A stretch of DNA of 64,000 nucleotides from the NCBI RefSeq assembly GCF_019112545.1, contig NW_025064894.1, positions 366,750 to 430,749 on the forward strand, in the 5' to 3' direction. The stretch is from Guyanagaster necrorhizus. Its lineage: Eukaryota; Basidiomycota; Agaricomycetes; Agaricales; Physalacriaceae. Made by a program: the position numbers and the translations under genes. Positions 22,580 through 35,101 of this stretch are shown here, piece by piece (the stretch's first letter is position 1; every line of letters starts with the position of its first letter). The notes beneath the pieces are model-generated. The model had not been told where the DNA came from and did not search any database. It saw only the letters and a list, made by a program, of their open reading frames with translations.

Positions 22580-25167
22580 AATTTTCAAGGGAGGTTGAGG
22601 ATGATAGGATAGGATGGGAAAGGGGGAGTGCTGTAAAGAGGGATAGCGCGCTTGCCAACAGTTAAATACGGCCTCCCACATACCAAATATCCAGAATAGA
22701 ACAATGATCGTGATCAGATTTTTTCTTTGGTTTCCTTTTCGGGCGTGCAACAATCGGATCTCCAAATCGGGAACATGGACAAAGTCTACGTTCGCGTTGC
22801 CATTGCCAATAGCCTCCTATTGGCGTCCTGCTTTGGTCATCCTTGTATCCCTTTGGCTCAAACAAGGTCGTCAGTATACGTTACAGACCGGAGCTCTCGC
22901 AGACGCAAATTTTCTCAACACGCGATATTTTCTCCATCAAGGGCCCCTTCGGACGTAAAATTGCTTGTCGAGAGGTAGTAGGAACCGCTGCATTGGGCGT
23001 TGATTAACTGATCAAGGGACATACGTAAAGACTCCGCAGCCCTCTTTAGGCTCTCGTGGTTGAAAACCGTATTTCTGCTCTTTGTTCCATGGATAGCAAG
23101 TCCCACAAACACCTTTATTACTGGGGTTATCGTCCACTTTGGCGTTTCTTTTCCTTGTTGCTAACCAACCTCCTGGGAAAAAAAGAACAGTCATAGCTAT
23201 GACAATGTCGCCATACGAGTCACCATCAAGCAGGAGAACTCATGTCACGCTCTGCTATAGCGCCAATCAGCTGATGCACGAGGCCGGTCTGGCGTAGCAG
23301 CACCTTCCGTCTGCAATATACTAAGGTATTGTCTATACGATCACCTCCGGCTGGAAACTTGCCTTGAGGCTAACTCTATCACGGCATGGCATACAACCAC
23401 CCATAACAATACACAATGTTCGCTCACCTGGGAACGAAATTTTGCAGTCAACCTGGAACTTCCACTTCTCCGGTCCTTCGTGTCAGTCTAGGTTCGACTG
23501 GGAGTCACATCATTCAATTGAATCATCTATCACGCCGATATGCACCTCAAAGTACCGAGAGACCTGCGACACACAGACTGGGGATATTACCATTTGCGCC
23601 TCTTGAAACTCTCCATTGCCTACCATTTACCGTATAACTCTCCCCGTCCACTGGTGTCTGTCAGTTTTTCCAAGGAAACTGATTTCTCTCATCAGGTCCC
23701 ATTTCCTGGCTCTAAGCGCCCTTGCTTTCCCTTCACAGCAACCCAGAAGGGAATGCATTCGGAGCTGTACGGCATTCTCGTATCTCGGCTATGCATCCTC
23801 CTCCATTCCAGGGATGCATTCACACCTCCGTAAGTCGAAGTCATCATTCGGACCATCTTTAGGATGCTGTTCCTTTACACAGCTGCTTCACAGCCGCGGC
23901 CCGTTGCTATCTCTGTTGTGTACATACCCATGCTGTGTAAGAAAGGAACCCCGCTCAAAGACCACCTGCAACAATTCAACTGAGGGGAGAAATCCGTATT
24001 CTGCTCATGGTCATATATGATACCACGCGTAAACGTGGAAGCATTCGAGTCAGCGAATGTTTGTTGCGTTCCCGCCGCCGAACGAACGCTACATCCTCCC
24101 GCCGGACCCTCCTAATGAAGCGGAACCACTGACCTGGACCCTGTAGTCGGTACCGAAACAATTTAGCAGAGGGCACACTTCAATAAACCTGTTACTGGCG
24201 CGAATGTACTGGGCATAAATTGGAAGGACGAGGACGCTGAACCGACCGGTCCAGCGTCAATTCGAAGAATATTATTCATTTTGCAATAATTGCACCTTCA
24301 ATCAATTGTCATACCGTTTTCCCCGCACGACTCTTCCCTCTAGTACGAAATGGAGAGATAGAGCAACCCCTGCATGGAACGGATCTGTTTCATGTACGCA
24401 TTCGCGAATCTCTACCGGCGCCAGCGCGACTGACCATGACAGATTAGGTTCAACGTAGACTTCGTGCATCCCGGGACCGAACGATGTATCCTTGCGATTT
24501 CCATGTTCGTCGCTTTCTTTTTTTTGTCGCGTGGTCATCCATGCTTTATGACCGCTCCGGGTACGCATTCCATTTCACCGGTCTTTAGGCGAGTGGTGCG
24601 CTTCGACTAGCATGTGGACTGCGAGTCGGCACAATGCTCTGTGCACATGTCAATGAAGACGAATTTTTCCTTGGAACATTACGGGGTCGGCGGCTCGATT
24701 ACGAGTAAGCGTCGTCCACAATGCTTGGTCGTGAACCCTCCTGAACGTCAAACCATCACAGGTCTCCAAAAATGATCACCTCTACAATTTTGCCGGCCGC
24801 CTCACGGGGCATACCATGTCCTGGGTCAAGACTGGCAGGCGGAAGCAACGGAGGGACAAAATACCGAGTTGTTTTCTTTTCTTTTAGGTTGAAAGTGAGC
24901 TGGGGTGCTAGGATTTAGCGAGAATGATGGGTCCATCTTGGGACGTCAGGTCTTTCTTTGTATTCCCATTTTTCGGACTTGGGGAGCTGAAAGCATAGTT
25001 GGTGTTCGACAAACACATCGCTATGGTAGACGATTGATAAGAGAATCGTACGAGATAAATATATAGATACATAGATGCTAGATGCTAGATTCACATCACT
25101 ATTTAAATAAGACACTTTGGGCACTGCCTCAACTCAACCGTATCGAAAAATACTTTGATCTTTACCT
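22580..25167. other. 2.6-kb intergenic stretch
   Basis: No gene recognised. A minus-strand frame at 23194-23012 with several Cys ('GVCGTCYPWNKEQKYGF') follows a polypyrimidine-CCCAG acceptor-like site and might be an exon of a small secreted protein, but no signal-peptide exon was found. A plus-strand frame of 134 codons (23616-24020) has no motif. Confidence 0.4.
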
Positions 25168-27271
25168 TCACGGGGTACATACGCGCTTCCTGAACAATAC
25201 CTTACCGCTCTCATTTGGCCTTTGAGCATCGGAAAACCAGATAGGTTCAGGGAACTTGTCCATCTTCACGTCAAAGTTCAAGAGAACGTGGGACATGAGA
25301 GCCTTCAACTCGTTAACAGCGAAAAAACGGCCTGGGCTGGAAACAAACGTCGACCTGAGAACTATCAGAGAGCTTGACCATAGTACACACCATGCTGGCC
25401 GCCCATGGCCAAAGAAAACGAAATCCAGACTCGGTGTGGCCATACGGTGGCGGATACCTTCGCCTTCTTGTTGTCTCATTTCAGAGAACCTCCACGGCTT
25501 GAATTCCAATGGGTCTTCATAGTTCTCCTGCACAGGAAACTGATGAGAAGGACTGCTATGACAGTAAAGCTCGCACGCACTTCGTCTGTATGTGTGGACA
25601 AAGCGGCCACAACGATTTGATACCCAGCGGGAACTACTGTCCCGTCCGAAAATACAAAGTCCTTCCGAGTCGTACGTTGCATCCCGACTATGCTCAATGG
25701 TCAGAAAATATTAATGTAACAAATAGAAAGACGACTCACAGACACCCATGGTCCCATACACTCTCTGAGCTTCCTTCACAAAGCTGTCGAGCTGATTCAT
25801 CTTTCCCATTGCAGCTTTCGTACATCCTTCCTCTCTGATGACAGATTCAATCTCGTTTCGAAGAGTTTCAGCATATTCAGGATGCGCAGCCAATGCGTAC
25901 AGGGCAGTAGTAAACGTCTATAGGGGCCCAATCAGCTGTTGCTCTTGGATGTGTAATTCGACATACCATAGACGTCGTATGGATGGCTGCCGTATTCAAA
26001 GAGAGCACCCTAGTACTTAGATCTTTTACTGTACGCCTTCTTTCATCACCATGAGTTATGTCGAGCAGCCACGAGAGGAGATCATTCTGCCGTTGTGTGA
26101 GACAAAAACTGAATGAAATTATGTTTATCAAACTTCCTTACTGGTTTTCCCGGCCAATGTCTGCCATGGACATCCTCCTGGTGCAGTCGCTCCCGAATGG
26201 TTTGGCCAAGTAATTTTTCTGCCTTGGCTACAGCTCGCCTGCGAGGAGTGAAGATAGCACTCCCGATTCTAAATCATATACAGTGACGGTCTGAACAGTA
26301 CTGAACTAGAATAACTTACATCTTCAGGACCGTAGGGAGAATGTTAATAATACGAGCGAAAGTAAAGATTTCAATGGTGTAGTTGATATTGAGTTTAATA
26401 TAATCGCGGTTCCGGCCTCAAGAACGTGTTTGTATCAACAAGGATCAAGAGTCGACACGGAAGAGGACACTCACAGAGAGGCAGCCCGATAAACATCCGG
26501 TTGCTAGCTCTGCATACAATTTGCAAAATAGTTTCGTATGCAGGTATCTCAATCCAGTCTGCAGTAACGTTCATCTGAGTAGCCGAAAACACGGTAAATC
26601 TTCGCACCTTCAGTAATCGGTATATTGTCTCTGAAAGCCGCTTTAATCTCATCCTGAACGTCCGCAAAGCAAGTACCAATGTTGCGGGTCAAGGCGCCTC
26701 GTACAACATCCAAGTGGTAAGGGTCAATCCTGATGTAGCGGCCAAAAGTATAGTCCATCTGGTTGTCGTAAACCTCGCCATAGAACTCGCAAACAAGACA
26801 GAACACTCACGTCTTCACTCATGACTATGGAAGCCAGTTCTTCCACTGACGCCTTTCGAAGGTCATTAATCTTCTCTGCTCCGCTAACCACAACCGTCCA
26901 TCTATCGAGCAAGGGTACTTTGAACACTGATCCATACTGTTCACAATGAGTCAATTCGCAGATTGAGAGCAGAGCCGATACAGACCATTCTATGACCCTC
27001 TTCGATGATTTCCTTTGCGTGGAAAACGAACTGGAAAGCGTCTATCCATGACCCGATGATACCAGATGACCCGACCGTAGGAATTGACTTCAACTGAGAC
27101 GATGTCAGCATGTACCGGGACGAAATTCGCGTAACAACTTACCTTCTCTCTAGAGATTAAGGCCTTTCGAAGTTGGAGCGCAAGCAGAAACACGGTGGCT
27201 ACACCGAGACTGCGCAACACTAAGGTTTGGTCGACTTGTCGCGCGAGATCGAGGTATACTTCGAGGAGCAT
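25168..27271 (-). CDS. Cytochrome P450 monooxygenase
   Basis: ER-anchored haem monooxygenase, about 11 exons. It starts with a membrane anchor ('SLGVATVFLLALQL'), then 'SIPTVGSSGIIGSW', 'YGSVFKVPLLDRWTVVVSG', C-helix region 'RGALTRNIGTCFADV', I-helix 'NTAAIHTTSM', K-helix ExxR in 'SFVKEAQRV', 'FKPWRF' and the haem loop 'FGHGRPAC/PGRFFAVNELK'. The cysteine codon (TG/C) is split by a 54-nt intron (25337-25390), yet all key residues are present, and each junction I tested kept frame. The stop is at 25168. It resembles agaricomycete P450s of the class that oxidise terpenoids or other lipophilic substrates, but substrate and CYP family cannot be assigned here. Separated by 0.8 kb from esterase B on the same strand. 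Confidence 0.88.
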
Positions 27272-28078
27272 TTGTTGTATCAGACAAAAAAATAAGAAGG
27301 TTGAGACATTTATAAATAAGTGTACGATTCAAGTATTCCGTCCGTGCTTAGTAATTTTGATTTGTAGCGGTTCCCGCAATTCGTTCTGATTCTCAGGGCG
27401 ATAGACGGACCGGCTTCCCTGTCTTTTGTGTGCGAGTCTACTTGTGCCACTTAAGAGGGACCGTCCCATTGTTGGACGAATTCAGGAATCGACCAAAAGA
27501 GCATCGTGATAGCACAACCTACCGATTGACAAGGCAGCTTTAAAGGTTTTAGGGAAAGCCAGGTATTTGAATAGATCAACTCTAGTCCTCGTCTCCGGCA
27601 GTATCTGTTACCCTCCTTGGATGTGACACACACACATCTCTTTCTGACAGATGTCTAACGTCGGTTGCAAACATCGAGCCCAATGATCTTAACTTTCTCT
27701 GCAATATCAATACACCGTGGGTATGCCAAAGCAGTTGAGACAGAACGCACATGGTTCTTTACCCCGTACATCGGTGCTTCTTCCCAAACCGACGTCGTGA
27801 CCACCCTTTCCTATATCAAGTCCATGTTTGGCGTCAACACCGAATCACGTCTCGAATCTTGGGTGCATCAGCGTCCGTGTGATGATCGAGTATACCTTCG
27901 GAGAAGTCTCGTGTCCCTTCAACAACTCTTATATCTGTCTTCAGCGGGCACTCGCGGAGAGAGTCCAAAAATGTTCATGTGATTCTCTTTCTTAGTCAAC
28001 ACCACTCAGCAATAAAGCCAAGAAGATATACGCTTGGATTTGAACGAAAAGATACAGAGATCGTATAGAGACACTGGC
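27272..28078. other. Intergenic between P450 and esterase B
   Basis: The P450 promoter side. No gene recognised; a plus-strand frame of 105 codons (27665-27982) lacks motifs. Confidence 0.4.
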
Positions 28079-30262
28079 TTACCGGCGAAAAGCGACAGCG
28101 TTATCTCTTAGGAACTCAATTTGTTCCTTCCGATAATTATCCGGAATGACGGTCGTATTACCACCATGCAATTGTAAGAGCACCTGGGGCCACGATCAGC
28201 GAGAGAAAACAACCCGACGAATGGTTCTAACATACCTCGTTGTCCGGTGTGTACTGTGGCCAGTTGGGACCTGACAATTGATCAATAAGCATTCAACTGA
28301 CAGCATGAGAATCACTCACGAGATATTCCCAAGCCATCGTTGAGATCCAAGCTCGTAGCAAATGAAACCCAATAGTCGACCATCATTTCGCCCAACAAGA
28401 TCGACGAAGCGGGCTCCGTGGAGGAGTTCAATTGTCCATAGATAAAGTCTAGTTCCGACGCATGAGGAACTGGCAATCACCTTAGTATAAGTTGGATGGA
28501 TTCACGAACAATGAGACCTACCTCCCAAGTAAGCCGCGTTCGACGAGACATTCTGCGTGAATTGGTATCCGTAAGCTTTCACGCCTGCTTGTGCAGCGGT
28601 CTGTGTCCATGTGCGGCGCTGAGCGTCAAAGGTCAAGTCCCCGCCTAAAATAGACGATTGAGGGAATTATATTGGGTACAAGGAGCGAGGCTAACTCATC
28701 GCAGCCACTCTCTTGAAGCCTGAAGGCAATCCAAAAGTTTCATTTCCGGTGCCATACGGCGAGCCCAAGGATGGGTCGTCAGGGTACAGTTCGAGAAGTC
28801 GGTCCAGGATATCATCAGAGAGGTAAGGTGGGTAAGGTGAGTAGGTGGCTGTCATGTAATCTTTGATGTCCTCATCGGTGTAGCTGCGATTTGTCGGCAA
28901 GAAGAGCGTTCCTAACATGCATCAACATTGAGCTTGGACTGGGTAAAGAGTTCATATCACACCTTCATCTAGGTTCGTGCCTGATATGAAGGGAAGCGTG
29001 GCAAACTCGCCCTTTGCCCAAAGACGTGACGGCAGATCGGGTAAAAGACCGAAGGGACCGTCCAATGCAGGATCAAAAGGAAATCCTTCGATGGCCAACG
29101 CAAAGGCCTCCACAAGTCCTTGATATATAGCAGACGAATTCGCCGCCTGCAGGCAGTCAAAAGTATTCTGCGTACCAGCGATAGACTCGCAGCCTGGTGT
29201 CCCTGCTACAAAGTTCCGCCAGGAAGATTCTCGTGTGGATGCATTATAAGTTACGGGCGAGGACGAAGCGCCAGACTCGAAGATCTAAGCAGTGACTCAG
29301 AATAAAAACTTCCGTGAAACCATTGCATGCTTACCGCAGCCCGAGCTAAGTTAGAGATCAAGGAGTTGAGAAAAAGGAGATTTGTCAACATGGCTCCAGC
29401 ACTTTCTCCGAAAATTGTCACCTATTCAAACTCGCTATCCAAGAGAATCAGCAAATAATGAATTCACGAACCTTGGTTTTGTCGCCACCGAACAAACCAA
29501 TATTCTCTTGAACCCATTCCAGGGCAGCTAGTTGATCTCTGACTCCGAGGTTGAGCTGTCCTCGGTCGGCAGCCTCCTGTCCTTGAGGGAAACCTAATGG
29601 CCCTAACCGATAATTGTAGTTCACATAGACGACAGGAGTACCCTGGAAGCAATTAACCACAAAGACGTAGATGTAACGCGAAACTTTACTCTAGTAACGC
29701 TCTGTGCAACGAGATTACTTCCATTGAACGACGACGACGCGCCTTCAAAGAAACCGCCACCATAGGTCCTTCGGCACCATTAGCGCAAAGACCACATGCG
29801 CAAAAAACATGATTCTACCAGAACATCACGGGCAATGAGTCCTCAGAAGACACCCCTGTCGGACGAAATACGTTGATAGTCAAACAATCCTCCGACATCG
29901 CATCGGTTTCAAGGCCCTGTCATTTCTGCCATCAAGATAAAATCGCAGATATGAAGCAGAAATGCCTACCTCCTGTAAACAGGCTAGTCCAAAATTTTGG
30001 GCGTCGAATTCATCGGTATCAATGTCCGTTTTCAATACGGGGCGCTCTAAGCGCAAGGCGCCAACCGGAGGTTCAGCGAATGGAATCCCTGGCCAATGTC
30101 TTAGCCTTGAGCATCGCTGCATGGTATGCTGGCTTACCTCCAAAGAAGTCCCACCTGTAGCCCTGTAAGATCTCTTCCAACGAGCTTGGTCTTGCCCAGT
30201 TGGACTTCGGGGGCTGAAGCGGCCAAGAGCACACAGTAGAGCATGGCTATCACGATGAGCAT
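28079..30262 (-). CDS. Type-B carboxylesterase/lipase (copy B), frame doubtful
   Basis: Exon for exon this is the paralogue of copy A, with the same intron positions. Visible: signal peptide 'MLIVIAMLYCVLLAASAPE', 'GIPFAEPPVG', 'SEDCLTINVFRP', 'NYNYRLGPLGFP', GESAGA nucleophile motif (about 29393-29410), acid in 'SGTNLDEG', His in 'VPHASELDF' (about 28450-28470), and an end '…NAVAFRR' with TAA at 28079. At the end of exon 1 (around 30140-30155) the sequence after 'DLTGLQ' is one base longer than in copy A, and with the obvious donor GTAAGC the frame is lost into exon 2. Unless another splice site is used, the product would be truncated after the signal peptide. The rest shows no stop and strong conservation, so the lesion may be recent or compensated by splicing. 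Confidence 0.75.
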
Positions 30263-31086
30263 GGTTAATGCGACGACAAATGCAGAAGAATACGACCCCC
30301 TTATGTATCATGTTGAGTTCAGGGAAGGACGAGAACCCATGACCGTTTGGAAGGATGAGGAAAAGGTATTGTCATGAAGTGCGAAATATCGGGTTTACGC
30401 ACATGTGTTGCTAGCCAAATGGAAAAAGATTTGTTCGTCCCATGACTCAAGGTCAAGGTTAACGCTATGGGAAATCCGACGCATCAGGCGAAGCGGCGAG
30501 TTAGCATCGCCCAAGCACAGGCTTGCAACGCAATGCCCACAGAAAATAAATGCTGAGCTAACACCTTTGCATATCATCTTTCGCCCCCGTATCGAAGAAA
30601 TAAGTGTTGAGCATTGGGGGACGATGCAAAGCGTCGAAGCCAATCCGAGATCCCCGAAATAGCCTCAACCGCCATAAACTGGAGGAAAGGGCGCCCATAA
30701 ACTCCTGATCCCAAAGCCTTGCTTATGAAGAAGTTCAAATTGGTGGGGTACTGCAACAACATTCATAATCTTCCGCCGAGCAGGTCGGCCAAGTGAAGAA
30801 CTTCCCGTAGTTCAGAATCCGGGGATGAGTGGGGTGCAAGTGGTACTTCTTCCGTTTCAGGATAAGTCAAGGTCATGTGATACGATTTTTCCACCCCGGA
30901 TTGGCTTCTCTCTGGGCGAAGAAGACGGTCCCAAGTTCCGACCTCATTGTATTCGGAAAGCATCGGGGATAACAACTGCGACCTTTCGCAGACCATGTCG
31001 AATTGATATAAATTCCTGACCTTGAATTATGTCCCAGGATTATCACAAAACTACCATGGCATCGATTTTTACAACTTGACTCTACA
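30263..31086. other. Divergent promoter region
   Basis: It lies between the minus-strand esterase B and the plus-strand alcohol dehydrogenase relic. The half next to esterase B is similar to the region upstream of esterase A. No gene seen. Confidence 0.45.
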
Positions 31087-31605
31087 ATGGCTAGCATCCC
31101 CCAGACCTACAAAGCAGGTGCGTAGCCTACTTTTTTACTTACTCATTAAACCACTAATAATTCTGTAGTTCAATGCCCTAAACCTGGCTCTCCTTGGGAG
31201 GTCGTAACTTGTTCCATCCGCGACCCCGGACCCAACGAGATTCTCATCCGTGTTCACGCATCTGGTATCTGTAACTCGGATCATTTTGTGAAAAACGGCT
31301 CATGGCCTGGCCTACAATACCCTAGAGTTCCAGGACATGAAGTTGTTGGACGGATCGCAGGAATCGGGTCAGACATCAAGGCGAAGGATGGTGACTCTGG
31401 GCGCTTCAAACTCAACGGCTTGGCAGGCATCGGCTGGAACGGCGGATTTTGTAATCGTCGCGACAATTGCCGCCAGGGCGAGTTCTGGACATGTAAGCAT
31501 GCCGCCTACACTGGATTTAGTCATGATGGAGGCTACGCCGAGTACGTGTACGAGGGTGTGATGAAGAATACAGCGAGGTTCAGGAATGTTGTTGTCTTCC
31601 TTTAG
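31087..31605 (+). pseudogene. Zinc-type alcohol dehydrogenase, truncated
   Basis: Exon 1 (31087-31117) codes for 'MASIPQTYKA'; a 51-nt intron (31118-31168) leads to 'VQCPKPGSPWEVV' and the GroES-like domain: 'GICNSDHFVKNG', 'PRVPGHEVVGRIAGIGSDI', 'GIGWNGGFC', 'CRQGEFWTCKHAAYTGFSHD'. Normal members run to about 340 aa with an NAD(P)-binding domain. Here the frame ends at 31605 after about 155 residues and the cofactor domain is absent. The structural-zinc cysteine block is incomplete. Family function is reversible oxidation of alcohols with NAD(P). The start and splice site are intact, so a short transcript is possible, but no activity is expected. Confidence 0.75.
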
Positions 31606-32660
31606 ATGAGTGCTGTAGTGGTGAATGCTATCCCAACCTATCCCGTACTCTTGAACGGAAAAATCCCGCAGTTCCTGACCCTCTTCATCACTGTTCGCAT
31701 ATGTCCACTCATCGAGACACCCTATAGCGGTCTTATGACCGCAGCACTCTTGGCTCAGTAAGGGACATCACCTGTATTCTGGACAAGTCCGTTGCATATC
31801 GGTAGAGCAGATACTTTACAGTCTCGGATATTGGTGCCTTTCCAACAGATTGATCTCGTCGACAAGGTCACTCCTCCCAAGAAAGAGAGTCACTATTCAT
31901 CTTCTGATTTCTGTTATTATCATGATATGCCTGAGCAGCTATCATTTTTGTTGCTTGATATTGTCATTCATGTACTATAGATCTCCATACCGCTATTCAA
32001 ACATGCATACGTAAAGTTCGTAGACATCTTCGTGGTGGCGCCTAGATTTCGAAAGTTTGACAGGGATCTCATTCGTTATGATATATGACATACAAGGGTG
32101 TCTTCGGATTGCGCGCTGAGACTAGAGTCCTGGATGCCCAAATTCTTTTTGCTTGGAAACTTGTCACCCTTCGCGAAACCAGCTTTCCTCAGTTCATACG
32201 ACGAGACAACGCTCTTATAGCTCTGCGAACGTCCGCCTAAGTACAGCGTCCTTGACGCGCCATTCTGCTTGTCGGAAGGCTTCTGCTGAGCAGGGTGTAC
32301 GAAGGTATGCCAAACGTTCCACAAAGAATAAAATAACAATAATAATAAATTGAAAGATCACTAGCACTTGGCGTGGGAAGGCTTAAACTCTTATCTTCCA
32401 CCACCACGACAATACCGACTCCGGCGCTCCTGGTCATTTATTCATTCTCCCTAAGAAATGATAGGTTCATGCTGCTCTTCAAACGCGACCAGTTTGCAGA
32501 TATCAGTCCTATGTCGCGCCTTGGATAGCCTGATTATAGCTGATTTTCCTTGGGTGCCTTTCTTTTCTCGGCACACATCTTCTCTATCCTGGTCCATGTC
32601 AACACTGACTCTGACGGGGTTTCCTTTGGATACTCGAATGGAATATGACTAAGTTCCCTC
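31606..32660. other. Relic-rich intergenic stretch
   Basis: Shows faint dehydrogenase-like residue patterns just after 31605 but no readable gene. A minus-strand frame of 87 codons (32076-32339) begins with a hydrophobic segment and contains 'WHTFVHPAQQKP'; I cannot assign it and its upstream context gives no clear exon. Confidence 0.4.
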
Positions 32661-33379
32661 CATGGATTACGATATCAAGGCGGCAGTGAAGGAGGACCAC
32701 GCCAACAGCAACATATCCCTCAAACTTGTCTGGGTCATCACTGGAACTGTACGTTTAGTCATGAACCAGCCTTCTAATGCTAACAGTCGTATCGGTGTAG
32801 GGCCGGTATCGGACGAGGCCTTGCTCTTGCAGCCCTTGTGCAAGGAAAAAAGGTCATCGCAACAGCTTAAGCTTAATCTATCTATCTATCAGTTACTTAG
32901 TTAATCTCAAAGATAAGGGTCCAGAGATGCTTGGACTGGACAGTGGGGTTAATGTGCTGGTGAACAATGCGGGACACATCTTGGCTGGACATTGGAGGAG
33001 AACACGTGTGTTCCAGTTTGTTTGCTATTTATCTTCATCACTGATGCGAGCGATGTGGTCCCGAAAAGACCTTCGTTCAGTTCAAGTAAGCAGTCTGCAT
33101 CTCGGTGTGGCTCTTACAAGCTTCTTTGGTGCTCCAAATGTCGCCCGTGTATTCCTACCTCACGTGCCCGATGAACTGGTCCAATTGTGTGCGTGGGCAC
33201 TCCAAAGAGGGGTATGCAAGGCATGCTGGATGTTGTTTGCGGAAAGGGTGTTGCAAAGAAAAGAGTTTCCCAGGTTGCTCAGTTCAGACTGCTTCGGAGC
33301 TGTGCAGATGCAGTTGGAGGATCATCTGAAGCTTCAGTTTGAGTGGGACACCGTTTCGGAGAGCACCGATTGTTCATAA
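32661..33379 (+). pseudogene. Short-chain dehydrogenase relic
   Basis: Pieces of an SDR appear in order but in different frames: 'VWVITGT', 'AGIGRGLALAALVQGKKVIATA' split around 32750-32875 (the TGxxxGxG cofactor motif, with an intron between), 'VNVLVNNAGHIL' (the NNAG motif) near 32950, and a C-terminal part 'RLLSSDCFGAVQMQLEDHLK' ending 'WDTVSESTDCS' before TAA at 33377. The segment that should hold the catalytic Ser-Tyr-Lys (roughly residues 130-170) is missing or scrambled. SDRs reduce carbonyls with NAD(P)H. I call this dead. Confidence 0.7.
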
Positions 33380-33634
33380 TGAACAGCAACATGGAGAAAG
33401 GCAAACCTTTAGTCAAGCCGTCCACATAATACGGCAATCGGCAGTAGATGCAAGATAATGAATTCCTCGTGACGATCATGACGATTGTATATGATAAATG
33501 TGCGTAAAGAGGTAACCAGACCAGAGCTAGTCCTTATACAAGTAATTGTTTACAGTCCAGAATCCATTGTCGACACCGTCACTTTAGACGAACCTAACAG
33601 TGCCAAGGTTTTTCTCTGCCACTTGGAGGGTCGT
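33380..33634. other. Short intergenic region
   Basis: It separates the SDR relic from the convergent acid phosphatase gene. Nothing recognised. Confidence 0.4.
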
Positions 33635-35101
33635 CTATGGAAAGTACAAGTCAGTATGCGACGAAGAGGTCATGAAGTGTGCAGGTCCTACACCACTGCC
33701 GCACGAACCGTACCCGTACACATTGCAAGGACTCACCTCTTCACCCGCGAGCTTGACACCCCTCTTTTTGTTTGCCTTCCATTTATACGAAAAGCCAAGC
33801 GCAAGCAAGGCAAAGATGAACACGCCCAGAGCCAAGAGCGCGTTGACGTTCAAGTTTTCCGTGGAAAAGACAGACGTGGAAGCGGAGTTGGCGGTGCAGA
33901 CCTCCCTCCACTGACGGTTATTCGAGATTACAACGTCCTGTGTCTTGTAGATGAACTCTGTGAGCGGGATATCCCCTCTGTGGCCGAAGACATGCACGGT
34001 CTGGGCGGGGTGCGAGCCGTTGGTGAACTTGAAGCGGAGGAAATCGCGTGTATCGGGGGGCGCACCGCGGATGAGCTCGATCATCAAACTAGAGGCAGGG
34101 TCCGCTGTGGATTGGCTTGGTCAACAAGTTGCGACTCGAGGGCGAAGTAACTCACGGATAGCCTTCAGTTCTGGGAACGTCTCAACGATGTCGGTCGCGT
34201 GGAAGAGGGAGATGAAGGGGTGGTAGGATGACTCGATGAGGAGGAACTGCAACGGGTCTCCGTCGAAGGCGATGCGCTCGAGAGAAGCAATGATGGTATG
34301 CAAAAGAGTGCGAGCAGCGATGTTGCCGATACCGCTGATGTGGGCGTCGGAGAACACTGCATCTTCATGGAAGTTGGCGAGAGCACGGGCAGTGTTAATG
34401 AGTGTCGGAGGAAGGCGGTAGGCGTACGTTCGGTTGTATGTGAGTTGGGTTTGCATGAAGTCGTAGATATTCCACTAACCCGTCGATCGTGTTAGCGTGC
34501 GTCAGACATGCCGGGAACTAGGGAAACTTACAATGTTCACCAAGCTTCGCTCGCGACCAAAGACGTAGTCCTTGACCGTGTCAAAGAACCCTACGGTGGC
34601 GGCTTCCGTTTCCTTGGCTTTGAACTCGTCAGACTCGTAGACGTGCGCGATGTGCTTGAGGAACGCGGGGCAGGACGTCCATGGCTCGAGAGACCTGTCG
34701 TTTCCTGGCTCTACAGTCTCCACGGGTACATACTGGTACCCTCCAAGCGGCGCGGTGACGACGCTCTCGTTAGCGAGAACGATGGAATTGCGCAGAGTGG
34801 GTGGGAAGAGACCTTGGAGAACCGCGATGGTAGAGTCAAAGACCGGGTCGCCTTCTCCGCCGGCTTTGGCCCGAACTTTGATCTGTTTGGGATTAGCGAG
34901 GTCGGGGTTAAGTCCGGTGATGTAAGAGGGGGACGACGGATTGAGGTAGGTTGACCTAAGGTAGGAACCGAGCTGGTGGGACTGGACAGCGCCTAGAGGA
35001 GTGAGGTGCGTCGAGGAGGATAAATAGGTGAATGGGTCTTGGACGTAACCAAGCCTGTCGCCGTTGCGGGCAAGAACGATGACTCCGATGACGTTAGGCA
35101 T
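33635..35101 (-). CDS. Histidine acid phosphatase family protein, membrane-anchored
   Basis: Three exons. Exon 1 starts 'MPNVIGVIVLARNGDRLGY' and ends '…RERSLVNI' before GTAAGT; exon 2 runs 'WNIYDFMQTQLTYNRTYAYR' to '…FPELKAI'; exon 3 starts 'PDPASSLMIELIRG' and includes 'VHVFGHRGDIPLTEF', then a single membrane segment ('ALLALGVFIFALLALGFSY') and a basic tail (KWKANKK). The family normally uses an RHGxR phosphate-binding loop; here the loop reads RNGDR, so the nucleophilic His is Asn. I recall the same loop in many basidiomycete relatives, so this may be a real non-catalytic branch. Expected location is plasma membrane or vacuole with the large domain outside. The tail could be spliced differently after 'KLAGEE', where a GTGAGT lies. 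Confidence 0.8.

Noticed and set aside
23616..24020. 134-codon plus-strand frame as a gene
   Set aside because: Low-complexity composition without motifs; consistent with chance in a gene-free stretch.
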